A stretch of DNA of 64,000 bases from Salinarimonas sp046292825. GTDB taxonomy: Bacteria; Pseudomonadota; Alphaproteobacteria; Rhizobiales; Beijerinckiaceae. A model generated the notes under the pieces. The model was not told where the DNA came from, ran no database searches, and saw nothing but the letters and a program-made list of their open reading frames with translations. Location: contig NZ_JBKBQG010000026.1 in NCBI RefSeq assembly GCF_046292825.1, forward strand, positions 1 through 64,000, given 5' to 3'. The position numbers and the translations under genes were made by a program. Each line of letters starts with the position of its first letter. The stretch's first letter is position 1. Shown here piece after piece: positions 9,011 through 17,941 of this stretch.

Positions 9011-10066
9011 TCAGTCCGCGGACGGCGCTCGCGGGAGCGGGTGCCGCAGCCCCTGCCAATCCTCGATCTCGTCCGCCCCCAGATAGGTCGGTCCGATCGG
9101 GCTCTTGCCGGCGCCGCCGGGGATGTCGAGGACGTAGGTCGGCTGGCACAGGCCCGAGAGCCGCCCGCGCAGAGCCCGCACCAGCGCCTGCCCCTCCTCG
9201 ACGGGAAGCCGGAAATGGCCGGTGCCCGGCGCGAGATCCGGGTGGTGGAGGTAGTAGGGCTTCACCCGCGCCTCGACGAAGGCGCGCATGAGGGCGGCGA
9301 GGGTCTCGACGTCGTCGTTGACGCCGCGCAGGAGCACGCTCTGCGAGACGAGGACGATCCCCGCATCGGCGAGCCGGGCGAGGGCGGCGCGGGCCTCCGA
9401 ACCGAGCTCGCGCGGGTGGTTGGCGTGGATCGCGACGTAGACGCTCTTGCCGCAGGCCATCAGCGCGTCGACGAGGTCCGCGTCGACATGGCCGGGATCG
9501 ACCACCGGCACCCGGGTGTGGACGCGCGCGATGCGCACGTGCGCGATCGACGCGAGCCGCTCCATCAGGGCGGCCAGGCGGCGGGGCGCGAGCACGAGCG
9601 GGTCGCCGCCGGTGAGGATCACCTCCCAGATCTCGCGATGGTCCGCGATGTAGCGGAAGGCCCGCTCGAGATCGGCGGGGGGGAGGAGCCCACCATGCTG
9701 GGGCCCCACCATCTCGCGGCGGAAGCAGAAGCGGCAATAGACCGGGCAGACGCTGACCGCCTTCAGGAGAACGCGGTCGGGATAGCGGTGGACGATGCCG
9801 GGCACGGGCGAATGGGCCTCGTCGCCGATCGGGTCGTCGCGCTCCTGCGGGGTCGTGACGATCTCGCGGGCGTCGGGCACGTATTGTCGCGCGATCGGGT
9901 CGGCAGGGTCGTCGCGATCGATCAGCCCGGCGACGTGCGGCGTGAGCGCGATCGCGTAGCGCGCGGCGACCGATCGCAGCGCCTCGGGCGCGGCGTCCGC
10001 GGGCAGGAGGCCGGCTCGCGCGAGATCGTCGAGGTTGCGCAGGGTGCGGGGGGAGGGGGCCGTCAT
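9011..10066 (-). CDS. epmB: Lysine 2,3-aminomutase EpmB (EF-P type)
   Basis: A 351-residue radical SAM, PLP-dependent aminomutase. The 4Fe-4S motif is CPVYCRFCFRR (CxxxCxxC) near residue 115, and GGDP of the SAM site follows. The length matches EpmB/YjeK rather than the longer catabolic lysine aminomutases. EpmB converts alpha-lysine to beta-lysine, which EpmA attaches to elongation factor P. The gene overlaps the upstream epmA by four bases (ATGA at 10063-10066), and efp itself is divergent from epmA, so the pathway assignment rests on both length and context. Confidence 0.93.
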   Translation of the reverse strand: MTAPSPRTLRNLDDLARAGLLPADAAPEALRSVAARYAIALTPHVAGLIDRDDPADPIARQYVPDAREIVTTPQERDDPIGDEAHSPVPGIVHRYPDRVLLKAVSVCPVYCRFCFRREMVGPQHGGLLPPADLERAFRYIADHREIWEVILTGGDPLVLAPRRLAALMERLASIAHVRIARVHTRVPVVDPGHVDADLVDALMACGKSVYVAIHANHPRELGSEARAALARLADAGIVLVSQSVLLRGVNDDVETLAALMRAFVEARVKPYYLHHPDLAPGTGHFRLPVEEGQALVRALRGRLSGLCQPTYVLDIPGGAGKSPIGPTYLGADEIEDWQGLRHPLPRAPSAD

Positions 10067-11109
10067 GGCAGCTCCGCGACGGGCGTCCACAGGACGTCCT
10101 CGATGCGCCGCGCGCCGGACGCCAGCATCACGAGCCGGTCGAAGCCGAGCGCGCAGCCGGCGGCGTCGGGCATGTGGGGGAGGGCGTCGAGGAAATCCTC
10201 GTCGAGCGGGTAGCGCTCGCCATAGACCCGCGCCTTCTCGTCCATCTCCGCCTCGAAGCGGCGGCGCTGCTCGGCGGCGTCGGTGAGCTCGCCGAAACCG
10301 TTCGCGAGCTCGACGCCGCAGGCATAGAGCTCGAAGCGCTCGGCCACGCGGGGCTCGTGGGGCGCGACGCGGGCGAGGGCGGCCTCGCAGACGGGGTATT
10401 CGCACAGGATCGTGGCACGCTCCATGCCGAGCTTCGGCTCGACGCGCTCGACGAGCACCTTCGAGAACACGTCCGCCCAGGTGTCGTCCGGCGCGACGCG
10501 GATTCCGGCCGCGCGGGCGGCGGCGGCGAGGGTCTCGCGGTCGGTCTCCCCGCCCGGCGCCACGCTCGCGAGGAGATCGATCCCCGCATGGCGCGCGAAG
10601 GCTTCCGCGAGGGTGACCACCTCCGGCTCGGCGAAGGGATCGATCACGATGCCGCGCCAGGCGAGCCGATCGGTGCCGACGGCGTCCGCCGCGAGGCGCA
10701 GGAGGTCCGCGCAATCCGCCCACAGAGCGGTGTAGGGCGCGCGGGCGCGGTACCATTCGAGCATCGTGAATTCGGGGTGGTGGAGGGGTCCGCGCTCGCG
10801 GTTGCGAAACACGCGCGCGAGCGCGAAGAGCCGCTCCTCGCCCGCCGCGAGCAGTTTCTTGCAGGCGAATTCTGGGGAGGTGTGGAGGTAGAGCGGCGCG
10901 CTCGCGCCGTCGGTCGCGCGGATAGTCGTCTCGAAGGCGTGCAGATGCGCCTCGTTGCCGGGCGAGACCTGGAGACAGGCGGTTTCCACCTCGACGAAAT
11001 CGGCGCGCGCGAAATGCCCGCGGATCGCCGCGGTCACGGCCGCGCGCGCCACGAGGAAGGGGCGCTTGTCGGCATGGGCGGCGCGGTCTGAGATGCGGGG
11101 GGCTGTCAT
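10063..11109 (-). CDS. epmA: EF-P lysine ligase EpmA (GenX/PoxA)
   Basis: A 348-residue lysyl-tRNA-synthetase paralog with only the class II catalytic core and no anticodon-binding domain. Class II motifs are visible: motif 2 as FRNRERGPLHHPEFTMLEWYRA near residues 100-121, and motif 3 as GCALGFDRLVML near the C-terminus. It ligates lysine (in practice beta-lysine from EpmB) to a conserved lysine of EF-P. The ATG at 11109 begins the conserved protein. It diverges from efp across 126 bp and overlaps epmB downstream. Confidence 0.95.
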   Translation of the reverse strand: MTAPRISDRAAHADKRPFLVARAAVTAAIRGHFARADFVEVETACLQVSPGNEAHLHAFETTIRATDGASAPLYLHTSPEFACKKLLAAGEERLFALARVFRNRERGPLHHPEFTMLEWYRARAPYTALWADCADLLRLAADAVGTDRLAWRGIVIDPFAEPEVVTLAEAFARHAGIDLLASVAPGGETDRETLAAAARAAGIRVAPDDTWADVFSKVLVERVEPKLGMERATILCEYPVCEAALARVAPHEPRVAERFELYACGVELANGFGELTDAAEQRRRFEAEMDEKARVYGERYPLDEDFLDALPHMPDAAGCALGFDRLVMLASGARRIEDVLWTPVAELP

Positions 11110-11235
11110 CACGCGTGCTTTCTTCGAGGCGGTTCGACGCGGGGCGACTAGACCCGGCTGCCGTGGTGGGTTAATCGGCTTGCCGAGCCGGTTCAAGGCC
11201 GCGCACGGCGCGGCGCGAGACGAAGTGGACGAAAC

Positions 11236-11805
11236 ATGGCAAAGGTCATCGCGAGCAGCCTGCGCAAGGGCAACGTCGTCGACATCGACGGCAAGCTCTA
11301 CGTGGTTCTCACCGCACAGAACATCCATCCCGGCAAGGGCACGCCGGTCACGCAGCTCGATCTGCGCCGCATCTCCGACGGCACCAAGATCTCCGAGCGC
11401 TACCGCACGACCGAGCAGGTCGAGCGCGCCACCGTCGAGGATCGCGAGCACACCTTCCTCTACGAGGACGGCGAGGGCTTCCACTTCATGAACCCGGAGA
11501 CCTTCGACCAGGTCACCATGGCGAAGGACGACATCGGCGACCAGTCCGCCTATCTGCAGGAGGGCATGGCCGTCATGCTCAAGCTGCACGAGGGCAACGC
11601 CATCGCGATCGAGCTGCCCCAGCGCGTCACGCTGGAGGTGGTCGAGACCGAGCCGGTGGTCAAGGGCCAGACGGCCTCCTCCTCCTACAAGCCGGCGATG
11701 CTCTCGAACGGCGTGCGCTCGATGGTCCCGCCGCACATCTCGGCCGGCACCCGCATCGTGGTCATGACCGAGGACGGGTCTTACGTCGAGCGCGCGAAGG
11801 ATTGA
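11236..11805 (+). CDS. efp: Elongation factor P
   Basis: A 189-residue translation factor that rescues ribosomes stalled at polyproline. The modified lysine is K34 in HPGKGTPV, the Lys type targeted by EpmA/EpmB. Three beta-barrel domains fit the length, and the C-terminus holds the domain III signature GVRSMVPPHISAGTRIVV in a variant form. The genes for its modification start 126 bp away on the other strand, so one divergent promoter region probably serves both. Confidence 0.98.
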   Translation: MAKVIASSLRKGNVVDIDGKLYVVLTAQNIHPGKGTPVTQLDLRRISDGTKISERYRTTEQVERATVEDREHTFLYEDGEGFHFMNPETFDQVTMAKDDIGDQSAYLQEGMAVMLKLHEGNAIAIELPQRVTLEVVETEPVVKGQTASSSYKPAMLSNGVRSMVPPHISAGTRIVVMTEDGSYVERAKD

Positions 11806-11830
11806 TCGCGCGCATCTGCAACACGAGCGT

Positions 11831-12007
11831 GTCATCCCGGACGCCGAAGGCGATCCGGGACCCATACCCTCGACGCTTCGGTCGCAGCCTGTAGGCTGCG
11901 TTTGGCTGACGAAAGCCGCTGATCGGTCGAGGAGCGTGCGCGGCATGCGCGCTCGGACGGACGTCGGCGCGCATGGGTCCCGGGTCCGCTTCGCGGCCCG
12001 GGATGAC
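11831..12007 (+). repeat. Composite dispersed repeat, family A copy 1
   Basis: This 177-bp element is built of palindromic blocks in fixed order: the left arm GTCATCCCGGACGCCGAAGG, a hairpin GCAGCCTGTAGGCTGC, a hairpin around GCGCGGCATGCGCGC, and a right arm ending CGCTTCGCGGCCCGGGATGA then C. It occupies the gap between the convergent efp and crtB. Family A copies: 11831, 17583, 37256, 40486, 41837 and 49509. This copy is in forward orientation. Confidence 0.88.
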
Positions 12008-12048
12008 AGCGTTCCCTCGCTGCTCGCGAGCACCGATCATCGCACGGC

Positions 12049-13095
12049 TCACCCGCGCCGGTCGCGCCGCTCCAGCCGCTCGAACAGATCGATGACCCAC
12101 ACGAACCGCGCCTCGAGCGTCGGGCGCACGAGGCGCCCGGCGGGGTCGGCGGCGGCGTCGACGAGGAAGGCGACTTCCGGCAGCGCTGGCGCGTCGCCGC
12201 CCGTCGCGCCGAGCGGCAGCCAGGCGCGGCCGAGCGCGCCCGCGACGATCAGCGCCTGACGGGCGGGGGGCACCACCGCGCGTTCGAGCGCGTGCCCGCC
12301 GCCGCGCCGCACGGCCGCGTGGCCGATCTCGCGATAGAGCGCGCGCGCGGCGAGAATGCCGGGCCGGCAATCGGCGGGCAGGGCGGCGATCCCCGGCAGC
12401 GCGCGGTCGTATAGAATGTCCGCCTCGCGCACGAGCCGCGCGATCGTGCGCGCGAGGCCCGGCGAGGGGCGCGGATCGGCGAGGAAGGCGTCCGGATCGA
12501 CCCCCTCCTCGCGCAGCCAGGCACGGGGCAGATAGAGCCGCCCGTTCGCCGCGTCCTCGCCCACGTCCCTGGCGATGTTGGTGTATTGCATCGCCACCCC
12601 GAGATCGCAGGCGCGGGCGAGCACGTCGGGCTCGCGGCGATCCATCAGGAGCGCCATCATCGCGCCGACCGTGCCCGCCACGCGCGCGGCATAGGCGGCG
12701 ACCTCCGACAGGGTCTCGTAGACGCGCTCCTGCGCATCCCAGGCGAAGCCCTCGAGCAGCGCTTCGGGGAGCGCGCGCGGCAGCCGATAGCGCGTCGCCA
12801 CCGCCGCGAAGGCGCGGTCGATCGCCTGGTTCGCCGGGCGCCCCTCGTAGACGCGCTCCAGCCGCTCGCGCAGGAGGGCGAGCGCGGCGTGGCGGTCGTG
12901 GCCGTGATCGACGGCGTCGTCGGCGACGCGGCAGAAGGCGTAGAGCGCCGCCGCCGGCTCCGCGATGCGCCGCGGCAGCACCCGCGAGGCGGCGTGGAAG
13001 GAGCGCGAGCCGCCGCGCAGGAGCAGCGCGCAGGCCGCGATGTCGGCATCCGCCGAGGGGTGCTCCTCAGGAGGTCGCTGTGCTGGCGCGTGCAT
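12049..13095 (-). CDS. crtB: Phytoene/squalene synthase family (CrtB)
   Basis: A 348-residue trans-isoprenyl diphosphate synthase that condenses two GGPP to phytoene. The two Asp-rich metal sites are present: VADDAVDHGHD near residues 56-66 and RDVGEDAANGRLYLP near residues 174-188. RSFHAASRVLP near residue 30 is also typical. Its start lies within the last 29 bases of crtI, so it is probably the last gene of a hydrolase-crtI-crtB operon. No GGPP synthase or later carotenoid gene is in the window. Confidence 0.94.
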   Translation of the reverse strand: MHAPAQRPPEEHPSADADIAACALLLRGGSRSFHAASRVLPRRIAEPAAALYAFCRVADDAVDHGHDRHAALALLRERLERVYEGRPANQAIDRAFAAVATRYRLPRALPEALLEGFAWDAQERVYETLSEVAAYAARVAGTVGAMMALLMDRREPDVLARACDLGVAMQYTNIARDVGEDAANGRLYLPRAWLREEGVDPDAFLADPRPSPGLARTIARLVREADILYDRALPGIAALPADCRPGILAARALYREIGHAAVRRGGGHALERAVVPPARQALIVAGALGRAWLPLGATGGDAPALPEVAFLVDAAADPAGRLVRPTLEARFVWVIDLFERLERRDRRG

Positions 13096-14656
13096 GCGGT
13101 CTCGGCAGATCTCGGGGGTCGGGCACCACGCGATCGAGCACGCGCGCGGTTGAGAGGACGCCGGGCATGCCGGCGCCCGGATGGGTGCCCGCGCCGACGA
13201 TGAAGAGGTTCTCGACGTCCTCCGCGCGATTGTGCGGCCGGAACCAGGCGCTCTGCCACATCACGGGCTCGAGCCCGAAACCCGCGCCGAGATAGGAGGC
13301 GTAGTCGTTCGCGAAATCGGCCGGGGTGAGCATGCGCGAGACGACGATCTCGTCCGAAAGCCCCGGCAGCACGGTCTGCGCGAGCCGCGCCTCGACCCGC
13401 TGCCGGTAGGCCTCGGCTTGCGTCTCCCAATCGACGTCGCCTGCGAGATTGGGCACCGGCGAGAGGACGTAGAAGGCGTCGCAGCCGTCGGGCGCCACGC
13501 TCGGATCGGAGGCGGAGGGGCGGTGGAGATAGAGGCTCATGTCGGCCGCGAGGCGCTTTCTCGCGAAGATATCGTCGAGGAGCTCGCGATAGCGCGGCCC
13601 GAGCAGGATCGTGTGGTGGCGCACGTCCTCGTAGCGGCGGCGCGTGCCGAAATACCAGACGAACAGCCCCATCGAGAAGCGCGAGCGGGCGAGTTTTCGC
13701 GCCGTCCAGCGCCGCCGCAGCGGCTCGGGGACGAGGGTCCCGTGCGTCACCGCCGAACAGGCGTTCGAGACGACGATATCCGCCGCGATCCGCTCTCCGT
13801 TTCCGAGCCGCACGCCGCAGGCGCGCCGCCCCTCGCAGAGGATTTCGGCGACGGGCGCGTTCAGCCGCAATTGGCCGCCGAGCCCCTCGATCAGCGAGAC
13901 GATGCCCGACACGAGCCGGTTGATGCCGCCTTTGGCGTAATGCACGCCCCAATGCTTCTCGAGATGGTGGATCAGCGCGTAGACGGCGCTCGTCGAGAAG
14001 GGGTTGCCGCCGATGAGGAGCGGGTGGAAGGAGAAGACGGTGCGCAGCCGCTCGTCCTTCATGTGCTTGGCGACGAGGCCGTAGACGCTGCGATAGGCTT
14101 CCAAGCGCACGAGATCGGGCGCGGCCTTCAGCATGTCGCGCAGCGAGCCGAAGGGGACGTGGCCGAGCTCCTCGAAGCCGACGCGGCAGATCTCGCGGCT
14201 GACCTCCAGAAAGCGCTCGTAGCCGGCGACGTCGCCGGGCGAGAAGCGCGCGACCTCCCGGCGCATCGCCTCCGAGGAGCCGCTGTAGGTGAAGGTCTCG
14301 CCGTCGTCGAAGCGGATGTCGTAGAAGGGCGAGAGCGGAACGATCTCGACGTCGTCCTCGATGCGGCGCCCGGCGAGCGTCCACAATTCGGCGAAGAGAT
14401 GCGGCGCGGTGATCAGGGTCGGGCCCGCATCGAAGGTGAAGCCGCCCTCGCGGAAGACGCGCGCCCGCCCGCCCGGCTGATCGAGCCGCTCCAGCACCGT
14501 GACGCGGTAACCGCGCGCCAGGAGCCGGACGGCCGCGGCGAGGCCGCCGAAGCCCGAGCCGATCACGACGGCGTGCGGGGCGTCCGTGGGAGGCGGGTTG
14601 TGCGCGCGCGGCGCTGCGGGGTGTGTCAGCATGTCCATCGGTGCGGAGCGTAACAC
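13067..14656 (-). CDS. crtI: Phytoene desaturase CrtI
   Basis: An FAD-dependent carotenoid desaturase of about 523-529 residues. The dinucleotide fold is VVIGSGFGGLAAAVRLLARG near the start, then LERLDQPGGRARVF and FDAGPTLIT. The C-terminus carries GAGTHPGAGMPGVL, the CrtI-type C-terminal signature. The start is uncertain: a GTG at 14656 and an ATG at 14638 are both in frame and neither has a clear ribosome-binding site. It follows the hydrolase by 15 bp and overlaps crtB. Lycopene or neurosporene as product cannot be told from sequence. Confidence 0.95.
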   Translation of the reverse strand: MLRSAPMDMLTHPAAPRAHNPPPTDAPHAVVIGSGFGGLAAAVRLLARGYRVTVLERLDQPGGRARVFREGGFTFDAGPTLITAPHLFAELWTLAGRRIEDDVEIVPLSPFYDIRFDDGETFTYSGSSEAMRREVARFSPGDVAGYERFLEVSREICRVGFEELGHVPFGSLRDMLKAAPDLVRLEAYRSVYGLVAKHMKDERLRTVFSFHPLLIGGNPFSTSAVYALIHHLEKHWGVHYAKGGINRLVSGIVSLIEGLGGQLRLNAPVAEILCEGRRACGVRLGNGERIAADIVVSNACSAVTHGTLVPEPLRRRWTARKLARSRFSMGLFVWYFGTRRRYEDVRHHTILLGPRYRELLDDIFARKRLAADMSLYLHRPSASDPSVAPDGCDAFYVLSPVPNLAGDVDWETQAEAYRQRVEARLAQTVLPGLSDEIVVSRMLTPADFANDYASYLGAGFGLEPVMWQSAWFRPHNRAEDVENLFIVGAGTHPGAGMPGVLSTARVLDRVVPDPRDLPRPHARASTATS

Positions 14657-14671
14657 CGCCTGGACACTTCG

Positions 14672-15595
14672 TCAGCCAGTCGCGTGGCGTGCCTGGGAAT
14701 TGTCCGTAAGGAACCGCTCGTAGGCGCCCAGGAACTCGTCGGGCTTTTCCATATGGACGAGCGCGCCGGTGTCGAAGGCGGAGAAGAGCCAATTGTCGCG
14801 CGCGATGGCCCAGTCCGCTTCCGAGAAGTCTCGGAAATCGCCCTTGGTGCCGTGCAGCACGTAAGTCGGCAGCGTCAGCCCCTCGTAGAGGTCGCGCACG
14901 TCCGCCGCGAAGAGCTTGCCCGACAGGAAGGCGAAGGGCGCGTAGCGCGCGCCCGGTTGCTTGGCGGAAGCCCAATCGTACGCGACCATATCCTCCGGCA
15001 CGTCCTTTCGGCCGAAGGTGCGCTGCAGGAAGTAGCGGATCGAGATCTTGGAGGTCAGCGCGTCGAAGAGCTTCCTGCCGACGAAGCCAGCCGAGAGAAC
15101 CCGGTGCACGCCCGGCACCTCCCGCGAGGAGCCGGCGGGTCCGCGCTTCTTGTGCGAGCCCTTCATGAAGCCCGTCGGGGTGACCATGGCGAGCGTGGCG
15201 AACCGCGCCGGGTTCTCGCGCGCGGCCCGCGCCAGGAACTCGGCCGACAGGGAGAGCGCGAGCGCGTCGACGGGCCCCTCGCCGACATCCTCGACGATCG
15301 CGTCGGTCATGTCGTGGATCGCGTCGGTGAACAGGCGGATCGAGTAATCGCGCGGCGAGCGGTCGGAGAAGCCGTAGCCCGGCAGGTCCGGGGCGTAGAC
15401 GCGCCGGTGCCGCGCGAGGCGCTCGAAGAGCGGACGCATCTCGTAGGCGGAGGCGGCGGCGTTGATCGAATGGATCAGGAGGAGCGGGCGCCCCGATCCC
15501 GCGACGTAATAGGAGAGCCGCCCCGCCCGCCGCTCCGTCTCGCGCCGCTCGCCGGGCTGGGCGGGGGGCAGGGTGATCGTCGTGGTTTCGGCCAT
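14672..15595 (-). CDS. Alpha/beta hydrolase, carotenoid-linked
   Basis: A 307-residue alpha/beta hydrolase with the usual landmarks: oxyanion loop LLIHSINAAAS, APDLPGYGFSDRS, nucleophile serine in ALSLSAEFL (an unusual Ala in place of the final Gly of GxSxG), and a late His in LVHMEKPDEF. The start at 15595 begins the conserved region. It sits 15 bp upstream of crtI on the same strand and is probably co-transcribed. The substrate is unknown; an esterase acting on a carotenoid or membrane lipid is only a guess from position. Confidence 0.8.
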   Translation of the reverse strand: MAETTTITLPPAQPGERRETERRAGRLSYYVAGSGRPLLLIHSINAAASAYEMRPLFERLARHRRVYAPDLPGYGFSDRSPRDYSIRLFTDAIHDMTDAIVEDVGEGPVDALALSLSAEFLARAARENPARFATLAMVTPTGFMKGSHKKRGPAGSSREVPGVHRVLSAGFVGRKLFDALTSKISIRYFLQRTFGRKDVPEDMVAYDWASAKQPGARYAPFAFLSGKLFAADVRDLYEGLTLPTYVLHGTKGDFRDFSEADWAIARDNWLFSAFDTGALVHMEKPDEFLGAYERFLTDNSQARHATG

Positions 15596-15662
15596 CCTCT
15601 GCGCCTTTCTCTGCCTCTTCGCGTCGCGTGAACGCGCGGGGAGGGGAGGTGGGTCCTCTTCA

Positions 15663-15807
15663 TCCCTCCCTGAAGGGGAGGGTGGCCTCGGGAGCGGAGC
15701 GACCGAGGTCGGGTGGGGTGCGACGCGCGGAGAAAAATCTCCACCCGGGCCCCACCCGACCCCTGTCGCTGACGCTCCAGGGGCCACCCTCCCCTACGGG
15801 GAGGGAG
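15663..15807. repeat. Dispersed repeat, family D copy 1
   Basis: An inverted pair: CCCTCCCTGAAGGGGAGGG at the left end and CCACCCTCCCCTACGGGGAG at the right end, with CGAGGTCGGGTGGGG and CCCCACCCGACCCC facing each other inside. It fills the gap between prfC and the hydrolase. A half copy with the same right end lies at 40706-40762. It could act as a bidirectional transcription barrier, but there is no T-run. Confidence 0.75.
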
Positions 15808-15809
15808 TG

Positions 15810-17438
15810 TCACGCCGCCTTCTTCTGATAATCCTTCACGTCGGTGAAGCGGATGTCGGGCCAGCGCTCGGCATCGTAGCGCAGCTGGAAGGCGGAGGGG
15901 GACAGGAAGACCGGCGCGCCGTCGAGATCGTCGGCCATCGCGGAGCGGTTGGCCGTCATGAACTCGTCCATCTTCTTCTCGTTCTCCGAGGCGATCCAGC
16001 GGCAGACGGAGAAGCGCGTCTGCTCGTAATCGATCGGCAGCCCGTATTCGGCCTGGAGGCGCTCCTTCAACACGTCGAGCTGCAGCGCGCCGACGACGCC
16101 GACGATGGCGCCCGAGCCGTCGTGCGGCACGAAGAGCTGGACGACGCCCTCCTCCGCGAGCTGCTGGAGCGCCTCGCGCAGCTTCTTCGCCTTCATGGCG
16201 TCCGACAGCTTCACGCGGCGCATGATCTCGGGGGCGAAGGAGGGCACGCCGCGGAAGACGAGATCCTCGCCCTCAGTGAGCGTGTCGCCGATGCGCAGAG
16301 TGCCGTGATTGGGAATGCCGACCACGTCGCCGGCATAGGCCTCGTCAGCCACCGCGCGATCCTGCGCGAAGAAGAATTGCGGCGCCGAGAGCGTGATCGG
16401 CTTGCCCGTGCGCACGAGCTTCGCCTTCATCCCGCGCTGGAGCCGCCCCGAGCAGACGCGCATGAAGGCGATGCGGTCGCGGTGGTTGGGGTCCATGTTC
16501 GCCTGGATCTTGAAGACGAAGCCCGTCATCTTCGGCTCGCGCGCCTCGACCGCCCGCCCGTCCGCCTCCTGCGCGCGCGGCTGGGGCGCGACGGCGCCGA
16601 GCGCGTCGATGAGGTCGCGGACGCCGAAATTGCGCAAGGCCGAGCCGAAGAAGACCGGCGTCAGGTGACCCTCGCGGAAAGCCTGGAGATCGAAGGGCTT
16701 CAACCCCTCGCGCGCGAGCTCGACCTCCTCCGCGAAGGCCTCGCGCTCGCCTTCCGGGAGCATCTCGAGGATGCGCGGATCGTCCGGCCCGGAGACGGGA
16801 ATGCGCGCCTCCTCCTCGTCCGAGCGGCGAAACGCGTTCTCGGCGAGCGCGTAGGAGCCCGCGAAGGAGCGCCCGCGCCCGATCGGCCAGGTGACGGGCG
16901 CGGTGTCGAGCGCGAGCGTCTTCTCGATCTCGTCGAGCAGATCGAACGGATCGCGCGTCTCGCGGTCCATCTTGTTGACGAAGGTGACGATCGGGATGTC
17001 GCGCAGGCGGCAGACCTCGAACAGCTTGCGCGTGCGCGCCTCGATGCCCTTGGCCGCGTCGATCACCATCACGGCCGAATCGACCGCTGTGAGCGTGCGG
17101 TAGGTGTCCTCGGAGAAGTCCTCGTGGCCCGGCGTGTCGAGCAGGTTGAAGACGTGGCCGCCATATTCGAAGGTCATCACCGAAGTGACCACCGAAATGC
17201 CGCGGCTCTTCTCGATCGCCATCCAGTCCGAGCGCGTGGAGACGCGGTTGCGCTTGGCCTTGACCTCGCCGGCGAGCTGGATCGCGCCGCCGAAGAGCAG
17301 CAGCTTCTCGGTCAGCGTGGTCTTGCCCGCGTCCGGGTGCGAGATGATGGCGAAGGTGCGCCGGACCGCGACGGGGTCGGCCCTCGTGGGATCGATTTCG
17401 GCGGCATCGGTCGGCGGCGCGAGGGGGGCGTCGGTCAT
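15810..17438 (-). CDS. prfC: Peptide chain release factor 3
   Basis: A 542-residue translational GTPase that recycles RF1/RF2 after peptide release. G motifs: SHPDAGKTT near residue 31, RGISVVTSVM in switch I, DTPGHEDF near residue 96, and NKMDRE near residue 150. The C-terminal RF3 domain contains PVFFGSALRNFGV. The ATG at 17438 was chosen because about 110 residues readable upstream come partly from a dispersed repeat. Many alphaproteobacteria carry prfC as a single gene, as here. Confidence 0.96.
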   Translation of the reverse strand: MTDAPLAPPTDAAEIDPTRADPVAVRRTFAIISHPDAGKTTLTEKLLLFGGAIQLAGEVKAKRNRVSTRSDWMAIEKSRGISVVTSVMTFEYGGHVFNLLDTPGHEDFSEDTYRTLTAVDSAVMVIDAAKGIEARTRKLFEVCRLRDIPIVTFVNKMDRETRDPFDLLDEIEKTLALDTAPVTWPIGRGRSFAGSYALAENAFRRSDEEEARIPVSGPDDPRILEMLPEGEREAFAEEVELAREGLKPFDLQAFREGHLTPVFFGSALRNFGVRDLIDALGAVAPQPRAQEADGRAVEAREPKMTGFVFKIQANMDPNHRDRIAFMRVCSGRLQRGMKAKLVRTGKPITLSAPQFFFAQDRAVADEAYAGDVVGIPNHGTLRIGDTLTEGEDLVFRGVPSFAPEIMRRVKLSDAMKAKKLREALQQLAEEGVVQLFVPHDGSGAIVGVVGALQLDVLKERLQAEYGLPIDYEQTRFSVCRWIASENEKKMDEFMTANRSAMADDLDGAPVFLSPSAFQLRYDAERWPDIRFTDVKDYQKKAA

Positions 17439-17582
17439 CGTGGGCAAGAGCGCTTCTTCGAGGGGCTGCGGACGGGGTCGGCCCTTCAGATGGGGCAGAA
17501 CGCGGCAGAACGCAAATCGCTCGCGCGACGTCGGCCTCCTTCCCTTGCAGTTCGTGACTCGTGCGCCTCGTACCACAACGCC

Positions 17583-17757
17583 GTCATTCCGGGGCGCGAA
17601 GCGAGCCCGGAACCCAGACTCCCGACCATGGATTAGCAGCCTGTAGGCTGCGTCCTTCCTGGCGTCATCTTTCATTTGTTGAAGGGCGAGCGCGCATGCG
17701 CGCTCGAACCAACGTAGGGCTTCTGGGTTCCGGGCTCGCTTCGCGCCCCGGAATGAC
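17583..17757 (+). repeat. Composite dispersed repeat, family A copy 2
   Basis: This is the most divergent family A copy: the arms read GTCATTCCGGGGCGCGAAGC and, at the far end, CGCTTCGCGCCCCGGAATGA then C. The AGCAGCCTGTAGGCTGC hairpin and a GCGCGCATGCGCGC palindrome keep their places. It lies between the divergent prfC and the osmoprotectant operon in a 503-bp gene-free stretch; the rest of that stretch (17439-17582 and 17758-17941) shows nothing I can name. Confidence 0.85.
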
Positions 17758-17941
17758 GACAGGGGATAGATTTCCAAACTCTGCGGGGAAGGAGAACGCC
17801 CGCGCTCCCCTGCCCGTTGAATCTCTCGCCCGACGCGCTAAACCCAAGCTCGGGCTCGTGCGTTGTCGAGACGGCTCCCCCGCATCTGCGGCGGCGGGCC
17901 GCATTCTGGCGCCGACGGGCGCAGCGGGGAGAAGATCGATC

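Noticed and set aside
11831..12007. CRISPR array or tRNA-like structure in the palindromic repeats
   Set aside because: The units are long, unique in each gap and not regularly spaced; no tRNA T-loop or anticodon arm can be formed.
14640..14665. PpsR-like site (TGT-N12-ACA) before crtI
   Set aside because: Only five of six defining bases match (TGT-N12-ACG), and it lies between genes of one likely operon. Too weak to claim.
12657..14975. 772-codon minus-strand frame overlapping crtI and crtB
   Set aside because: Out-of-frame Arg-rich shadow of two well-supported carotenoid genes.
15573..17636. 687-codon plus-strand frame opposite prfC
   Set aside because: Antisense shadow of prfC; composition is typical of reversed GC-rich codons and there is no domain.
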